A stretch of DNA of 64,000 nt from Sphingobium sp. TKS (GCF_001563265.1 NZ_CP005083.1:1429001-1493000); one strand, 5' to 3'; counted from the stretch's first letter, positions 27,932 to 36,780 are shown. Made by a program: numbers and translations. Notes: generated by a model not told the origin, from the sequence alone.

Positions 27932-28183
27932 ATGCCGACTTCCGCCACTCCCGCGATCGAACGCATTGCCCGCGTGCTGGCCGGGCGCCAGCTCAGCCTG
28001 AATGGCGGGGGCAGCGATCCGCATGCGGCGAGCGCAGTCGATGCCAGTTGGCACAATCATGTCGACGATGCCTATGCGATCCTGCACACGCTGCGCGAAC
28101 CCGATGCGCAAATGGCGCAAGCGGGCGACGTGGCGGTGTGGCGCAGCATGATCGGCGCGGTGCTGGAGCGCAGGGCCGGCTGA
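27932..28183 (+). CDS. Small hypothetical protein (83 aa)
   Basis: The 83-residue soluble protein (PAIERIARVLAGRQLSLNG, then HNHVDDAYAILHTLREPD) has a helical pattern and no signal peptide. A GAGGAG ribosome site lies upstream. It is conserved-looking in composition, but I do not recognise a family. It precedes the ModE-like regulator by 61 bases on the same strand. Confidence 0.6.
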   Translation: MPTSATPAIERIARVLAGRQLSLNGGGSDPHAASAVDASWHNHVDDAYAILHTLREPDAQMAQAGDVAVWRSMIGAVLERRAG

Positions 28184-28244
28184 TCCGGGCCGATCAGGCA
28201 AGCAGCGCATTGGCCTGGGGGGGCCGCCATGTCATAATGGCGGC

Positions 28245-28604
28245 ATGAGTGGGCCGGCGCTGAAGATCAAGATACAGATTTATTGTGGCGGGGAGATCGC
28301 CATGGGTCCGGGCAAGGCCGACCTGCTGGACGCCATCGCCAGCGAGGGGTCGATCTCCGCTGCCGGGCGCAAGTTGCGGATGAGCTATCGGCGGTGCTGG
28401 ATGCTGGTGGACGTGATGAACCGGTGCTGGGCCATGCCGCTGGTCGCGACATCGAGCGAGGGGGCGCGGCTGACCGATTATGGCGCCGGGATATTGGCGC
28501 GCTATCGGGCGATGCAGGCGGCAGCGATGGGCGTGGCGGATGCGGCGCACTGGCCCGATCTGGCGGCGGAAGTGCGGCTGGAGCCGCTGCCGGTGCAGGG
28601 GTGA
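28245..28604 (+). CDS. ModE-type winged-helix regulator (DNA-binding domain only)
   Basis: The 119-residue protein matches the N-terminal winged helix of ModE: LLDAIASEGSISAAGRKLRMSYRRCWMLVDVMNR resembles E. coli ModE SGSISQGAKDAGISYKSAWDAINEMN, followed by the wing and RLTDYGAGILARYRAM. ModE represses molybdate uptake genes when molybdate is bound. The C-terminal molybdate-binding (Mop/DI) domain is missing, so how it would sense metal is unclear. A strong ModE-like palindrome lies 64-91 bases after its stop, in front of a TonB-dependent receptor. That makes this gene the obvious regulator of the receptor. Confidence 0.82.
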   Translation: MSGPALKIKIQIYCGGEIAMGPGKADLLDAIASEGSISAAGRKLRMSYRRCWMLVDVMNRCWAMPLVATSSEGARLTDYGAGILARYRAMQAAAMGVADAAHWPDLAAEVRLEPLPVQG

Positions 28605-28667
28605 GCGGGGAATAATGTCTTTGATGGAGTGATGCTGCCTGTGCCTGCGCGGGACCATGCGGCGCCG

Positions 28668-28695
28668 TTCGCTATATACGAATATATATAGCGAA
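28668..28695 (+). promoter_or_regulatory. ModE-box-like palindrome upstream of TonB-dependent receptor
   Basis: The 11-base arms TTCGCTATATA (28668-28678) and TATATAGCGAA (28685-28695) are exact reverse complements separated by 6 bases. Arm sequence and spacing match the E. coli ModE operator (CGCTATATA, 6-7 bases, TATATAACG) almost perfectly. It is the only such AT-rich palindrome here and sits 48 bases before the receptor ATG, between the ModE-like gene and its presumed target. Confidence 0.85.
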
Positions 28696-28742
28696 TCATT
28701 TGCGATCCCTATAGGAGCCTCCCCCATCATAGAGGGGGCATC

Positions 28743-31100
28743 ATGAAATTCGGTTCGCAGGGGGTTTTGGCGGCTGTTCTGGCTTCGGTGGCGTTTTCGG
28801 CGGTCGCGTCGGCGCAGACGCCCGAGGCCGAGGGGGTGGCGGATGTCGTCATCGTCACTGCGAGGCTGCGGGAGGAAGACCCGCAGCAGGTTCCCGCTTC
28901 GCTGAGCGTCGTTGGCGGCGAGGATTTGACGCGGACCTATACGGTCAACACCAACCAGTTGAGCCAGTTGGTGCCCGCGCTCAACTATAGCTCGGCCAAT
29001 CCGCGCAATACCGCCTTCACGATCCGCGGCCTGGGGTCGAGCGTGGTGGCGGTGAGTCAGGCCAATGACGGGCTGGAGCCCGGCGTGGGCTTGTATGTCG
29101 ACGGGGTCTATCATGCGCGGCCTGCCACGGCGGCGTTCGACTTTGCCGATGTCGAGCGGATCGAGGTGCTGCGCGGGCCGCAAGGCACTTTGTTCGGGAA
29201 GAACAGCGTGGCCGGCGCGATCAGCATCGTCACGAAGAAGCCGGGCTTCGATTTCGGGGCGGAGGCGGAGCTTTCCTATGGCAGCCGCGATTTCGTGCAG
29301 GCCAAGGCGGCGGTGACGGGGCCGGTTGCGGGCGAGAGCCTTGCTTTCCGGCTGTCGGGGTCGGTAACGCGGCAGGATGGCTATATCTGGAACGTGGCGC
29401 GGGGCGAGCGTCAGAATAATATCCGCAATGACGCCATTCGCGGGCAGTTGCTGTTCCAGCCTTCGCCGGACTTTTCGCTGCGGTTGATCGGGGATTGGGC
29501 GAATTTTCGGAATGATTGCTGCGCGCAGGTTTTCGTGCGGGTGGCGCCGACCTTGAAGCCTGCCGCGCAGCGCTATGCTTCGCTGGCGGCCAATGCGCCG
29601 GGTGGGCCTTATGTGCCGCCGAGTTTCAATCCCTATGACCGGGTGACGAGTAATGACGCGCCTTTGGGCGTGGATACCGATGAGGGCGGAGTGTCCGCGA
29701 CCGCCGACTGGAAGCTGGGTGGGACGACGCTGACCTCGATCAGCGCATGGCGCTTCTGGAACTGGGATGCGGCGAACGATCGCGACTATACCGGGCTGCA
29801 CATCCAGACGACGCAGCATATTCCCTCGCGGCAGGACCAGTTCAGCCAGGAGTTGCGGATTGGGTCCAATGTGCCGGGGCCGCTCGAATATGTGGCGGGG
29901 CTCTATTATTTCCACCAGAAGATCACGGGGCGGCCGATCAGCATTTATGGGCCGCAGGCGACTTATTGGCTGCTGCCAGCGAGTGCGACGCGGACGTCGG
30001 CGCTGCTCGATGGTTATCAGACCGACGGGCGGACCGATTTCCGCAGCGAAAGCTACGGCATTTTCGGGGAAGTGACCTGGCGGCCGGTGGAGCGGTTCGC
30101 GGTGACGGGTGGGTTGCGCTATACCTATGAGGAGAAGGACGGCGTCTATGACGTGCGGACCTTTGGCGGGGTGGCGCCGACGGCGGCATTGCAGGCGGAC
30201 CAGCAATCCATCCTGCGGGCGCAATCCTATACCGCGCATGATGGCGATGGCAGCGCGTCGGGACGGGTGAATGTCGCCTATGATCTGATGGAGGGGATCA
30301 TGGGCTATGTCAGCTTCGCCAAGGGGCAGAAGTCGGGCGGGATCAACATGTCGGGTCTGCCGGTCAATGCCTCCAACCAGGCAGTGCTGACCACCGCCGT
30401 CGTCCGGCCGGAGACGAACACCACCTGGGAGGCGGGGTTCAAGACGCGGCTGTTCGATGATGCGCTGACCTTCAATATCGACGCCTATCATATCGACGTG
30501 ACGGATTTTCAGGCGAATGTGGTCGACAGTTCGGCCACGGTGGCGTTGCGCAGCTATCTGGCCAACATTCCCAAGGTGAGGGTGAAGGGCATCGAGTTCG
30601 ACGCGGCGGCGGGAATCGGATCACGGCTGGTGCTGCGGGCTTCGGGCGCTTATTCGGACGGGAAATATGCGAGCTATCCCAAGGGGCCTTGTCCCATCGA
30701 GCGGACCGGCACGGGTACGGCGCAGTGCGACCTGTCGGGGCAGGGGCTGCCGGGGCTGCCGAAATGGGTCGGATCGGCGGGTGGCGAATATCATGTGCCG
30801 CTGGCGATCGGAGCGCGGGAGGGCGAGTTGTTCCTGCGCGGAGATGCGGTGACCCGGACCCGGCTTTTGGGGGATGCCACCGGATCGGCCTATACCGTCA
30901 TCAAGGGCTATACGCTGGTCAACGGCAGCATCGGTTATCGGTCGCCGCGATGGGAAGTGGCGGTGTTCGCGCGCAACCTGTTCGACAAGGATTATATGCA
31001 GAATCTGACGGTGCAGGCCGGGAATAGCGGGTTGATCGTCGGGACACCCAGCGAGCCGCGCACGGTGGGCGTGACGCTGCGGACGAAATGGGGCGGGTGA
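28743..31100 (+). CDS. TonB-dependent outer membrane receptor, possibly ModE-regulated
   Basis: The 785-residue receptor has a signal peptide ending ASAQT, then a TonB-box-like VADVVIVTARL. A plug domain (about residues 50-160) contains FTIRGLGSS, VGLYVDGVYHAR and VERIEVLRGPQGTLFGKNSVAGAISI. A 22-strand barrel ends with a typical C-terminal strand (RTVGVTLRTKW). It actively imports a ligand across the outer membrane with TonB-ExbBD energy. The upstream ModE box suggests the ligand is molybdate/tungstate or a chelator of them. That is inference; the plug resembles general siderophore receptors. A GC-rich hairpin overlaps its ribosome site (GAGGGGG). Confidence 0.93.
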   Translation: MKFGSQGVLAAVLASVAFSAVASAQTPEAEGVADVVIVTARLREEDPQQVPASLSVVGGEDLTRTYTVNTNQLSQLVPALNYSSANPRNTAFTIRGLGSSVVAVSQANDGLEPGVGLYVDGVYHARPATAAFDFADVERIEVLRGPQGTLFGKNSVAGAISIVTKKPGFDFGAEAELSYGSRDFVQAKAAVTGPVAGESLAFRLSGSVTRQDGYIWNVARGERQNNIRNDAIRGQLLFQPSPDFSLRLIGDWANFRNDCCAQVFVRVAPTLKPAAQRYASLAANAPGGPYVPPSFNPYDRVTSNDAPLGVDTDEGGVSATADWKLGGTTLTSISAWRFWNWDAANDRDYTGLHIQTTQHIPSRQDQFSQELRIGSNVPGPLEYVAGLYYFHQKITGRPISIYGPQATYWLLPASATRTSALLDGYQTDGRTDFRSESYGIFGEVTWRPVERFAVTGGLRYTYEEKDGVYDVRTFGGVAPTAALQADQQSILRAQSYTAHDGDGSASGRVNVAYDLMEGIMGYVSFAKGQKSGGINMSGLPVNASNQAVLTTAVVRPETNTTWEAGFKTRLFDDALTFNIDAYHIDVTDFQANVVDSSATVALRSYLANIPKVRVKGIEFDAAAGIGSRLVLRASGAYSDGKYASYPKGPCPIERTGTGTAQCDLSGQGLPGLPKWVGSAGGEYHVPLAIGAREGELFLRGDAVTRTRLLGDATGSAYTVIKGYTLVNGSIGYRSPRWEVAVFARNLFDKDYMQNLTVQAGNSGLIVGTPSEPRTVGVTLRTKWGG

Positions 31101-31259
31101 CCGCTTCGTTACTCGATTGGGCGCATTCACAAAAATTACATGTTGCGCTGCACAAAGAAAAATGATTCCCTGTGCTTGTCGGCAGAACCGGCGCTTAAGC
31201 TTGCAGTAACCATATGGGGCGCATGTTCTGCTTACGACTTGAAGTCGGAGGGCAAGAGC

Positions 31260-31808
31260 ATGGGCACCAGTGCAAGACCAGCGGATGGGGCGATCACCCT
31301 GGCGGAATTGCGTGAATTCGCCAGTTTCCCGGCCGCTACGCAGCGTTATATCCGAAGATCGCTGGATATCGGCCTCCACCGGCGCGATGCCATGAAGCTG
31401 TGGTCGCGGGACATGGTGGAGGAGGCGAGCATCCGGGCGCAGGCGCGGATCTATGGGCGGCTTGAGGAGATCAAGGCCCGCGTGCCCGATGACAGCGGCC
31501 TGGACCAGATGGAGCCGTTCATGGCGCCGCTGGTGACGATTTCGGCCTTCGATCTGGGGCAGGACCGGCTGGGCAGTTTTTCGGCCTATCGCTTCCTGTA
31601 TGAGCGGCTGCTCGGGGCGGGTGCGCGGCCGTGGTTGCCGGGGGCTTTCTGCGCGGCGGCCAGCCTGCCGCATCTCCATCCGGAAAAGCGCCGGGCGTTG
31701 CTCCAGTCGATCAGCGAGGCGGCGGCCACCGCAGTGGGTTGGTCGAATCGGGAGCCGACCTTCTACCCCGAATGGGTCGAGAAGGTGGATCTGAGCAAGG
31801 CGAACTGA
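31260..31808 (+). CDS. Hypothetical protein (182 aa)
   Basis: ATG 31260 follows GGAGGG. The soluble, helical protein has no signal peptide or known motif; recognisable segments include AELREFASFPAATQRYIRRSLD and FSAYRFLYERLLGAGARPWLPG. I do not recognise the family. It follows the TonB-dependent receptor by 159 bases on the same strand, but an AT-rich interval with its own promoter-like sequence suggests a separate transcript. Confidence 0.6.
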   Translation: MGTSARPADGAITLAELREFASFPAATQRYIRRSLDIGLHRRDAMKLWSRDMVEEASIRAQARIYGRLEEIKARVPDDSGLDQMEPFMAPLVTISAFDLGQDRLGSFSAYRFLYERLLGAGARPWLPGAFCAAASLPHLHPEKRRALLQSISEAAATAVGWSNREPTFYPEWVEKVDLSKAN

Positions 31809-31984
31809 GCCTTTTCAAGGGGCGCGCCCGTCCGGGGGGAGGGGCGCTGTGAAGGCAGCCATGACGGCGCGGCGGGCAGGGCTCGGCGCGCCGTTGCCTT
31901 TTTCCCCTGCTTGCAAATGCTCGCGCCCCTTGACGGGGAAGGTGGGCAAGCTTCGTAAAGATGGGGCTTCTTTGACGCTGCGGA

Positions 31985-33526
31985 TCAGCGCCGGGCTTCG
32001 AAGATCGAACTGCGGCGAGCTTGCTTCGGAGTGACGGGCGCCTCCAACTCCCTGGTCAGCATCGCCAACATCCAGGCGCGATGACGGGCGAGAAATTCGG
32101 TGAACCCGTCCGGCCTGGCGGGATCGAAGGTCGGCACCTGCCAGTCCGACGCGGCTTCCCGATAGGGCAGGAGGGACTGGCCGGTTCCATCCTCCGGCAA
32201 GTCCACATGGCTGCCGAAATAGCTGTTCCGCTTGAAGCGGATGGCTTCGGCGGGGGAGAAGCCGGCCTTGATCAGATAGTCGGGGCCGCTGCGTCCTTTC
32301 TCGCTGCCATAACGCGCCGTGCCCGCCACCTTGAAGACATTGCCTGCAAAACGGACATTGCGGGCCCAGCCCTGCCATTCGGTCGCGACGATCATCTGGA
32401 CGTCCATCGCCTTGCCCACATGGATGACGTTCTTTTCGATCCGCACGTCGGACACATTGCCGGAGAGCTGGAATATGCGGGTGCCGTCATTGCGGCTGAC
32501 ATTGTAGCGGGCCACCGTGCCGCGATTGCCCAGATTGTCCTTGTCGTTGCGCCGTGGCGAGCAGATCAGCAGGAACCCGCCCGCATTGTCGTGGCTGTAA
32601 TTGTAGAGGAAGGTCGTCCGCCGCGAATTATAGTCGGAATCGAAACCCTGGCCGTCATAGCGGGTGCGGGTATGGGCCGCCTCGTTGAGCTGGATCAGGC
32701 TGTTGTCGGTGCTCCATTGCCATATGCCCGCATTATAGCCCGGTGCGCGGCTGCCGGCATAGCGGACGATATTATGCTCGATGAGCGCGCCGTCGGTGCC
32801 CCGGGGCACGATGCCGTCGCCGCCGATATCCTCCAGATAATTGTCGCGGATGACGACATTCTTGCTGGGGAACCAGTCCAGGAACGACACCCGGTCGCTG
32901 ATCCCGGCAATGCCCGAACGATCGACGCGCCAGACGATGTTGCGCTCGACCGTCAGATCCTGGAAGCGGGTGGCCACTGTCTTGCCGGTGGCGCTGAACA
33001 CTATCCCGCCATTGTCCTTGCGGTCGTTGGTGCCCCGGACATCGTGGACATAATTGTCGCTGATGCGGATGCCCCGCGTCACGCCCCGGTTTTCGGCCCG
33101 CACCAGCACGCCGGTTCGCGGCGCTGGCGAGGGGGCGTCGTTGGTGACCTCCAGCCCGCTGACCGCGACATATTCCGCGTTGATCACGCCTATCGCATAT
33201 TCGGAGACGCCGCCTGCATCGATACGCGGCCTGGAGCCGGAGCCTGTCGCCGTGATCGTGATGGGCGATCCGGCCTTGCCCGATCGGGTGATCGTCAGCG
33301 GTTCCTTCCACGTCGATCCCGCCGTCAGCAGGATTTGATCGCCGGGTTGAAACGGCCAGCTATTGACGCGGGCAAGGGATCGCCAGGGCTGATCGGCGGA
33401 CGTTCCGCCGGAACGATCATCGCCAAGACGGGAATCGACATAATAGGTTTCGGCATGGGCCGTCGCGACGAGGCCGGATGACAGAAGCAACGCCGGAAGG
33501 GTGAACGCCCGATAGGATTTGCGCAC
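31985..33526 (-). CDS. Secreted right-handed parallel beta-helix protein
   Basis: The protein has a signal peptide (FTLPALLLSSGLVATAHA) and begins its mature part YYVDSRLGDDRSGGTSADQPW. That is a PL/Pel-like beta-helix entry motif, followed by repeated turns with N and G at corners (DNYVHDVRG, RDNYLEDIGGDGI, EHNIVRYAG, KNVIHVGKA). Such folds occur in polysaccharide lyases and adhesins. I cannot name the substrate. GTG 33526 is the probable start (513 residues), because upstream codons to ATG 33679 look unlike signal sequence and overlap an RNA promoter on the other strand. The true start is uncertain. Confidence 0.8.
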   Translation of the reverse strand: MRKSYRAFTLPALLLSSGLVATAHAETYYVDSRLGDDRSGGTSADQPWRSLARVNSWPFQPGDQILLTAGSTWKEPLTITRSGKAGSPITITATGSGSRPRIDAGGVSEYAIGVINAEYVAVSGLEVTNDAPSPAPRTGVLVRAENRGVTRGIRISDNYVHDVRGTNDRKDNGGIVFSATGKTVATRFQDLTVERNIVWRVDRSGIAGISDRVSFLDWFPSKNVVIRDNYLEDIGGDGIVPRGTDGALIEHNIVRYAGSRAPGYNAGIWQWSTDNSLIQLNEAAHTRTRYDGQGFDSDYNSRRTTFLYNYSHDNAGGFLLICSPRRNDKDNLGNRGTVARYNVSRNDGTRIFQLSGNVSDVRIEKNVIHVGKAMDVQMIVATEWQGWARNVRFAGNVFKVAGTARYGSEKGRSGPDYLIKAGFSPAEAIRFKRNSYFGSHVDLPEDGTGQSLLPYREAASDWQVPTFDPARPDGFTEFLARHRAWMLAMLTRELEAPVTPKQARRSSIFEARR

Positions 33527-33667
33527 GTTACGATCTTTCGGAGCAATATGGCTTTCGGAGCGATATGATCTTGTCGCCAGCCTGATATGAAATGGCTGAA
33601 CGGTCAATGAAGACAGCGTGGGGCGCTCCGCGGAGTGGCGCATCAGCGACGGCAGGATGACATGTCC

Positions 33668-33696
33668 TTGAATCGTCATCGAACGTCCCCTAGATA
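33668..33696 (+). promoter_or_regulatory. Sigma70-like promoter for a probable small RNA
   Basis: TTGAAT (33668-33673) and TAGATA (33691-33696) are separated by exactly 17 bases, the optimal housekeeping spacing. A start of transcription near 33703 would fall at the base of the first hairpin of the small RNA. Confidence 0.55.
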
Positions 33697-33702
33697 GGTT
33701 GG

Positions 33703-33776
33703 GTCACTCCTTCCCCTTGGAGTGACTCCTCCCTGAACCTTGGCCCCGCCTAGAGCTTGCTCCGGCGGGGTTTCTT
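33703..33776 (+). ncRNA. Candidate small RNA with two hairpins and a CTCCTCCC-like segment
   Basis: A unit of about 75 bases is visible. The first hairpin is GTCACTCC (33703-33710) and GGAGTGAC (33719-33726) with loop TTCCCCTT. A single-stranded TCCTCCCTGAACC follows. The intrinsic terminator is CCCCGCC (33744-33750) and GGCGGGG (33764-33770) with TTTCTTTG. The promoter at 33668-33696 matches its 5' end. Exposed pyrimidine anti-ribosome-site segments flanked by hairpins are typical of alphaproteobacterial trans-acting small RNAs (for example the CcsR type). No protein is encoded. Confidence 0.65.
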
Positions 33777-33826
33777 TGTTTTGGGAGATCAGGAGGGCTG
33801 TTCCGCGACTTGTCCGTCGCCTGTCG

Positions 33827-34558
33827 TCAGATGCGCCTGTAGCGGAAATACCAGACTTCGTGACCCAGGCGGCGGGCTTTGGCTTCGTAGCGGGTTTCGG
33901 GCCAGCCGCCGGGGCGAACCTGGAAATCCCTGGGTTCGCTGGCCAGCCATTCGAAATCGGGATGGCCGTTCATCACCATCAGCGCCCAGCGCAGATAGAT
34001 GGGGTGATCCGTGCCGAAGCGGAATTCGCCGCCGGGTTTCAGCTTTTTCGCGATCATCGCCACGGGGCCGGGGTTCATCATCCGCCGCTTGGCGTGGCGC
34101 GCCTTGGGCCAGGGATCGGGATGGAGGAGGTAGACGAAGCTGAGCGCGCCGTCGGGGATGCGGCTGAGGACCGACAGCGCGTCGCCCATGTGGAGGCGGA
34201 CATTGCCCAGCGCCTTGTCGCGGACATGGCCGAGCGCGGTGACGACGCCGTTCAGAAAGGGTTCGCAGCCGATGAAGCCATGGTCGGGCAGCAGGTCGGC
34301 GCGATAGGCGAGATGTTCGCCGCCGCCGAAGCCGATCTCGAAATGCAGCGGGCGGTCATAGCCGAACAGGTTCGCGGCGGTGATTTCGCCCTCTTCAGGG
34401 ACGGAGAGGGCGGGGAGTAGCGTGTCGACCAGTTCCTGTTGAGCTGCGCGCAGCTTGTGCCCGGACTGGCGGCCATAGAGGCGGTTGAGCGTGGTGGGGT
34501 CGCCGGATTTATACCCGGATTCATGCCCCGTTTCATGCCCCGTTTCATGCGTCGTCAT
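33827..34558 (-). CDS. trmB: tRNA (guanine-N7)-methyltransferase
   Basis: TrmB makes m7G46 in tRNA using S-adenosylmethionine. The 243-residue protein has the SAM motif HFEIGFGGGEHLAYRA, GCEPFLNGVV, then VYLLHPDPWPKARHAKRRMMNP (the family motif PDPWPKxRHxKRR) and FRFGTDHPIYLRWAL. ATG 34558 is the likely start. The N-terminus contains a 12-base tandem repeat coding T/GHETGH-like residues, which is unusual and probably variable between strains. It is a minus-strand single gene. Confidence 0.95.
   Translation of the reverse strand: MTTHETGHETGHESGYKSGDPTTLNRLYGRQSGHKLRAAQQELVDTLLPALSVPEEGEITAANLFGYDRPLHFEIGFGGGEHLAYRADLLPDHGFIGCEPFLNGVVTALGHVRDKALGNVRLHMGDALSVLSRIPDGALSFVYLLHPDPWPKARHAKRRMMNPGPVAMIAKKLKPGGEFRFGTDHPIYLRWALMVMNGHPDFEWLASEPRDFQVRPGGWPETRYEAKARRLGHEVWYFRYRRI
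34519..34554. repeat. 12-bp tandem repeat at the trmB N-terminus
   Basis: Three consecutive units of TTTCATGCCCCG (first and last degenerate) occupy 34519-34554 and code on the minus strand for repeated HETG residues. Copy number may vary between strains without frameshift. Confidence 0.6.
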
Positions 34559-34735
34559 GGGCGCGCCGATAGCGGGCGGCGGCGATGGGGGCAAGCGGGG
34601 ATATGGGGCGCCTCCTGCCCCCGGTGTTGAGGAGATTGGCCGGGGGCAGGAGGCTGGGAGCCGCAGCGCCGGGGCTAGCGGCGCTGGGCTGGTACTTGCG
34701 AAACGGATGCGGGGTTGAGGCGAGGCGCCTTCAGC

Positions 34736-34924
34736 TTATTTGCATTTGGTGAAGCGGCCCTTGGCATCCTTGCACGGGCCCTTTTTGGCGACCGGCTTGG
34801 GCGGGCATTTGACGAATTTGCCCTTGGCGTCCTTGCAAGGCGCGGCGAGCGCGGGAGCGGCGCTGCCAGCCAGGAGGGCGAGGCCAAGGAGGGCGGAGGT
34901 CAGCTTCCGGGACACCGAAGTCAT
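34736..34924 (-). CDS. Small secreted Lys-rich protein with CKDAKG repeats (62 aa)
   Basis: It has a signal peptide (LLGLALLAGSAAPALA) and a 35-residue basic mature part with two copies of the motif CKDAKGKFVKC / CKDAKGRFTKC separated by PPKPVAKKG. The four Cys may pair in two loops or bind metal. No family is recognised. It lies between trmB and a secreted hypothetical gene on the same strand. Confidence 0.7.
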   Translation of the reverse strand: MTSVSRKLTSALLGLALLAGSAAPALAAPCKDAKGKFVKCPPKPVAKKGPCKDAKGRFTKCK

Positions 34925-35052
34925 CGCAATTCCCTTTCAAAAGAGGGAGTTGCCGGGCCCGACAGGGGTGCGGACCCGACGACCTGCTTATGGGCGTTTT
35001 TCCCGTTCGGGCCTAATGAACTTTTCTTCATATTGCCGTCATGCGGGGCCGG

Positions 35053-35553
35053 TCAGCGGCAGGGCTTTCCTTCATAGGCGCGGCGATGGAAGGCGTAGTT
35101 TCGGCCGTTCCAGCGCAGGACGGGGAAGCAGAAACCGGGGCCGCCGACCGAAAGATCGGGCCAGCCGCCCGCGCCCTTGCTGGCCAGAAATTCGGGGATG
35201 CCGGTTTCATGCGCCATCAGTTTCCAACTGCCGTCGGCCTGCTGGCTGAGCAGCCAGAAGGCCTGGCCGGTATTGCCGTAGCAATAGCCGCTGGATTCGG
35301 AGACGACGGCTTCCGGGCGGCCGTCGCCGTTCAGGTCGGGGCGTTCGTCTATCGTGGCGGGCGAAGGCGGCTGGCCGGATTCATCGCAGCCGCTGGTCCA
35401 GCCGCGACCGTTGTTCTTGAGGCCTGCGGCGCGAAAGATCGCCGCATCGGCGGCCGTCCTGGCGGGAGCGGCCAGGGTTGGGGATGGGACGGAAGCGGCG
35501 AGCGCCGCTGACATGGCCAGAGTGGCGATGGTCGTGCGGTGCTTCCGTCCCAT
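35053..35553 (-). CDS. Secreted hypothetical protein (166 aa)
   Basis: ATG 35553 (MGRKHRTT) is preceded by GGGGGA; an earlier ATG at 35565 is less well placed. The protein has a signal peptide ending SPTLA and a mature part with DLNGDGRPEAVV, which looks like an FG-GAP/EF-loop-type calcium site. SSGYCYGNTG and GPGFCFPVLRWNGRNY include a Cys pair. The function is unknown. It is downstream of metK on the same strand, 19 bases after its stop. Confidence 0.7.
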   Translation of the reverse strand: MGRKHRTTIATLAMSAALAASVPSPTLAAPARTAADAAIFRAAGLKNNGRGWTSGCDESGQPPSPATIDERPDLNGDGRPEAVVSESSGYCYGNTGQAFWLLSQQADGSWKLMAHETGIPEFLASKGAGGWPDLSVGGPGFCFPVLRWNGRNYAFHRRAYEGKPCR

Positions 35554-35571
35554 GATTTCCCCCATTCTATG

Positions 35572-36780
35572 TCAGGCGATGGCGGCCTTCAGCTTTTCCA
35601 CCAGGTCCGTGCGTTCCCAGGGGAAGAAGTCGCCTTCAGCCTTCCGCCCGAAATGGCCATAGGCGGCCGAGGGCTGGTAGATCGGCTTGTTGAGGCCGAG
35701 ATGGGTGCGGATGCCGCGCGGGGTGAGGCCGCCCAGTTCCTTGATGCTCTTGATCGCGTCCTCGATCTTGTCGTCGTCCACCGTGCCGGTGCCGTGGGTG
35801 TCGACATAGAGCGAAAGCGGCTCCGACACGCCGATGGCGTAGGCGAGCTGGATCGTGCAACGCTTGGCGAGGCCAGCGGCGACGATGTTCTTCGCGAGAT
35901 AGCGGGTGATGTAGGCCGCCGAGCGGTCCACCTTGGTCGGGTCCTTGCCGCTGAACGCGCCGCCGCCATGGGGCGAGGCGCCGCCATAGGTGTCGACGAT
36001 GATCTTGCGGCCGGTAAGGCCCGCGTCGCCGTCCGGCCCGCCGATTTCGAAGCTGCCGGTCGGGTTGATGTGATAGACAGTTTCGTCAGAGAGCAGCTCG
36101 CCGGGGAGCACTTCCGCGATAACGCCCTTCACATAATTTTTGAGTTCGGCTTCCTTCGCGCCCTCGTCATAGCCCGGCGCGTGCTGGGTCGAGACGACGA
36201 TGGCGGTGGCGGCGGCGGGCTTGCCGTTTTCGAAGCGCAGGGTCACCTGGCTCTTGGCGTCCGGCTCCAGGAAGGGGGCGCGGCCGGAGTGGCGGTCGGC
36301 GGCCATCTTGGCCAGGATCTTGTGGCTGTAGTCCAGCGTGGCGGGCATGAGGTCGGGCGTTTCGTCGCAGGCGAAGCCGAACATGATGCCCTGGTCGCCG
36401 GCGCCTTCATCCTTGTTGCCCGCGGCGTCGACGCCCTGCGCGATGTGCGCGGACTGGCCGTGGAGATTGTTTTCGAAGCGGAAGGTTTCCCAGTGGAAGC
36501 CGTCCTGTTCGTAGCCGATGCGCTTGACAGTCTCACGGACGGTGCGCTCGATCTCTTCCTGTGCGCCGGGCGCCCAGGCGTCGTTTTCATAGACGCCCTT
36601 GCAGCGGATTTCGCCCGCCAGCACCACGAGTTGAGTCGTGGTCAGCGTTTCGCAGGCGATGCGGGCTTCGGGATCCTTCGACAGGAACAGGTCGACGATG
36701 GCGTCGGAAATCTGGTCTGCGACCTTGTCGGGATGGCCTTCGGAAACCGATTCCGAGGTGAAGAGATAGTTGTTGCGCAT
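35572..36780 (-). CDS. metK: S-adenosylmethionine synthetase
   Basis: MetK joins methionine and ATP to make S-adenosylmethionine, the donor for methyl transfer (including the TrmB nearby). The 402-residue protein shows the signatures [36 protein letters not shown] and [23 protein letters not shown] 36780 has GGGAG five bases upstream; codons farther out overlap the lnt end. It follows lnt on the minus strand by 58 bases. I looked for a SAM riboswitch in the short leader and saw none I could recognise. Confidence 0.98.
   Translation of the reverse strand: MRNNYLFTSESVSEGHPDKVADQISDAIVDLFLSKDPEARIACETLTTTQLVVLAGEIRCKGVYENDAWAPGAQEEIERTVRETVKRIGYEQDGFHWETFRFENNLHGQSAHIAQGVDAAGNKDEGAGDQGIMFGFACDETPDLMPATLDYSHKILAKMAADRHSGRAPFLEPDAKSQVTLRFENGKPAAATAIVVSTQHAPGYDEGAKEAELKNYVKGVIAEVLPGELLSDETVYHINPTGSFEIGGPDGDAGLTGRKIIVDTYGGASPHGGGAFSGKDPTKVDRSAAYITRYLAKNIVAAGLAKRCTIQLAYAIGVSEPLSLYVDTHGTGTVDDDKIEDAIKSIKELGGLTPRGIRTHLGLNKPIYQPSAAYGHFGRKAEGDFFPWERTDLVEKLKAAIA

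Noticed and set aside
28194..30491. 765-codon frame opposite the ModE-like and TonB receptor genes
   Set aside because: Antisense to two genes with strong family motifs; the product is low complexity.
32021..33481. 486-codon frame opposite the beta-helix gene
   Set aside because: The minus-strand frame has a signal peptide and repeat periodicity; this one does not.
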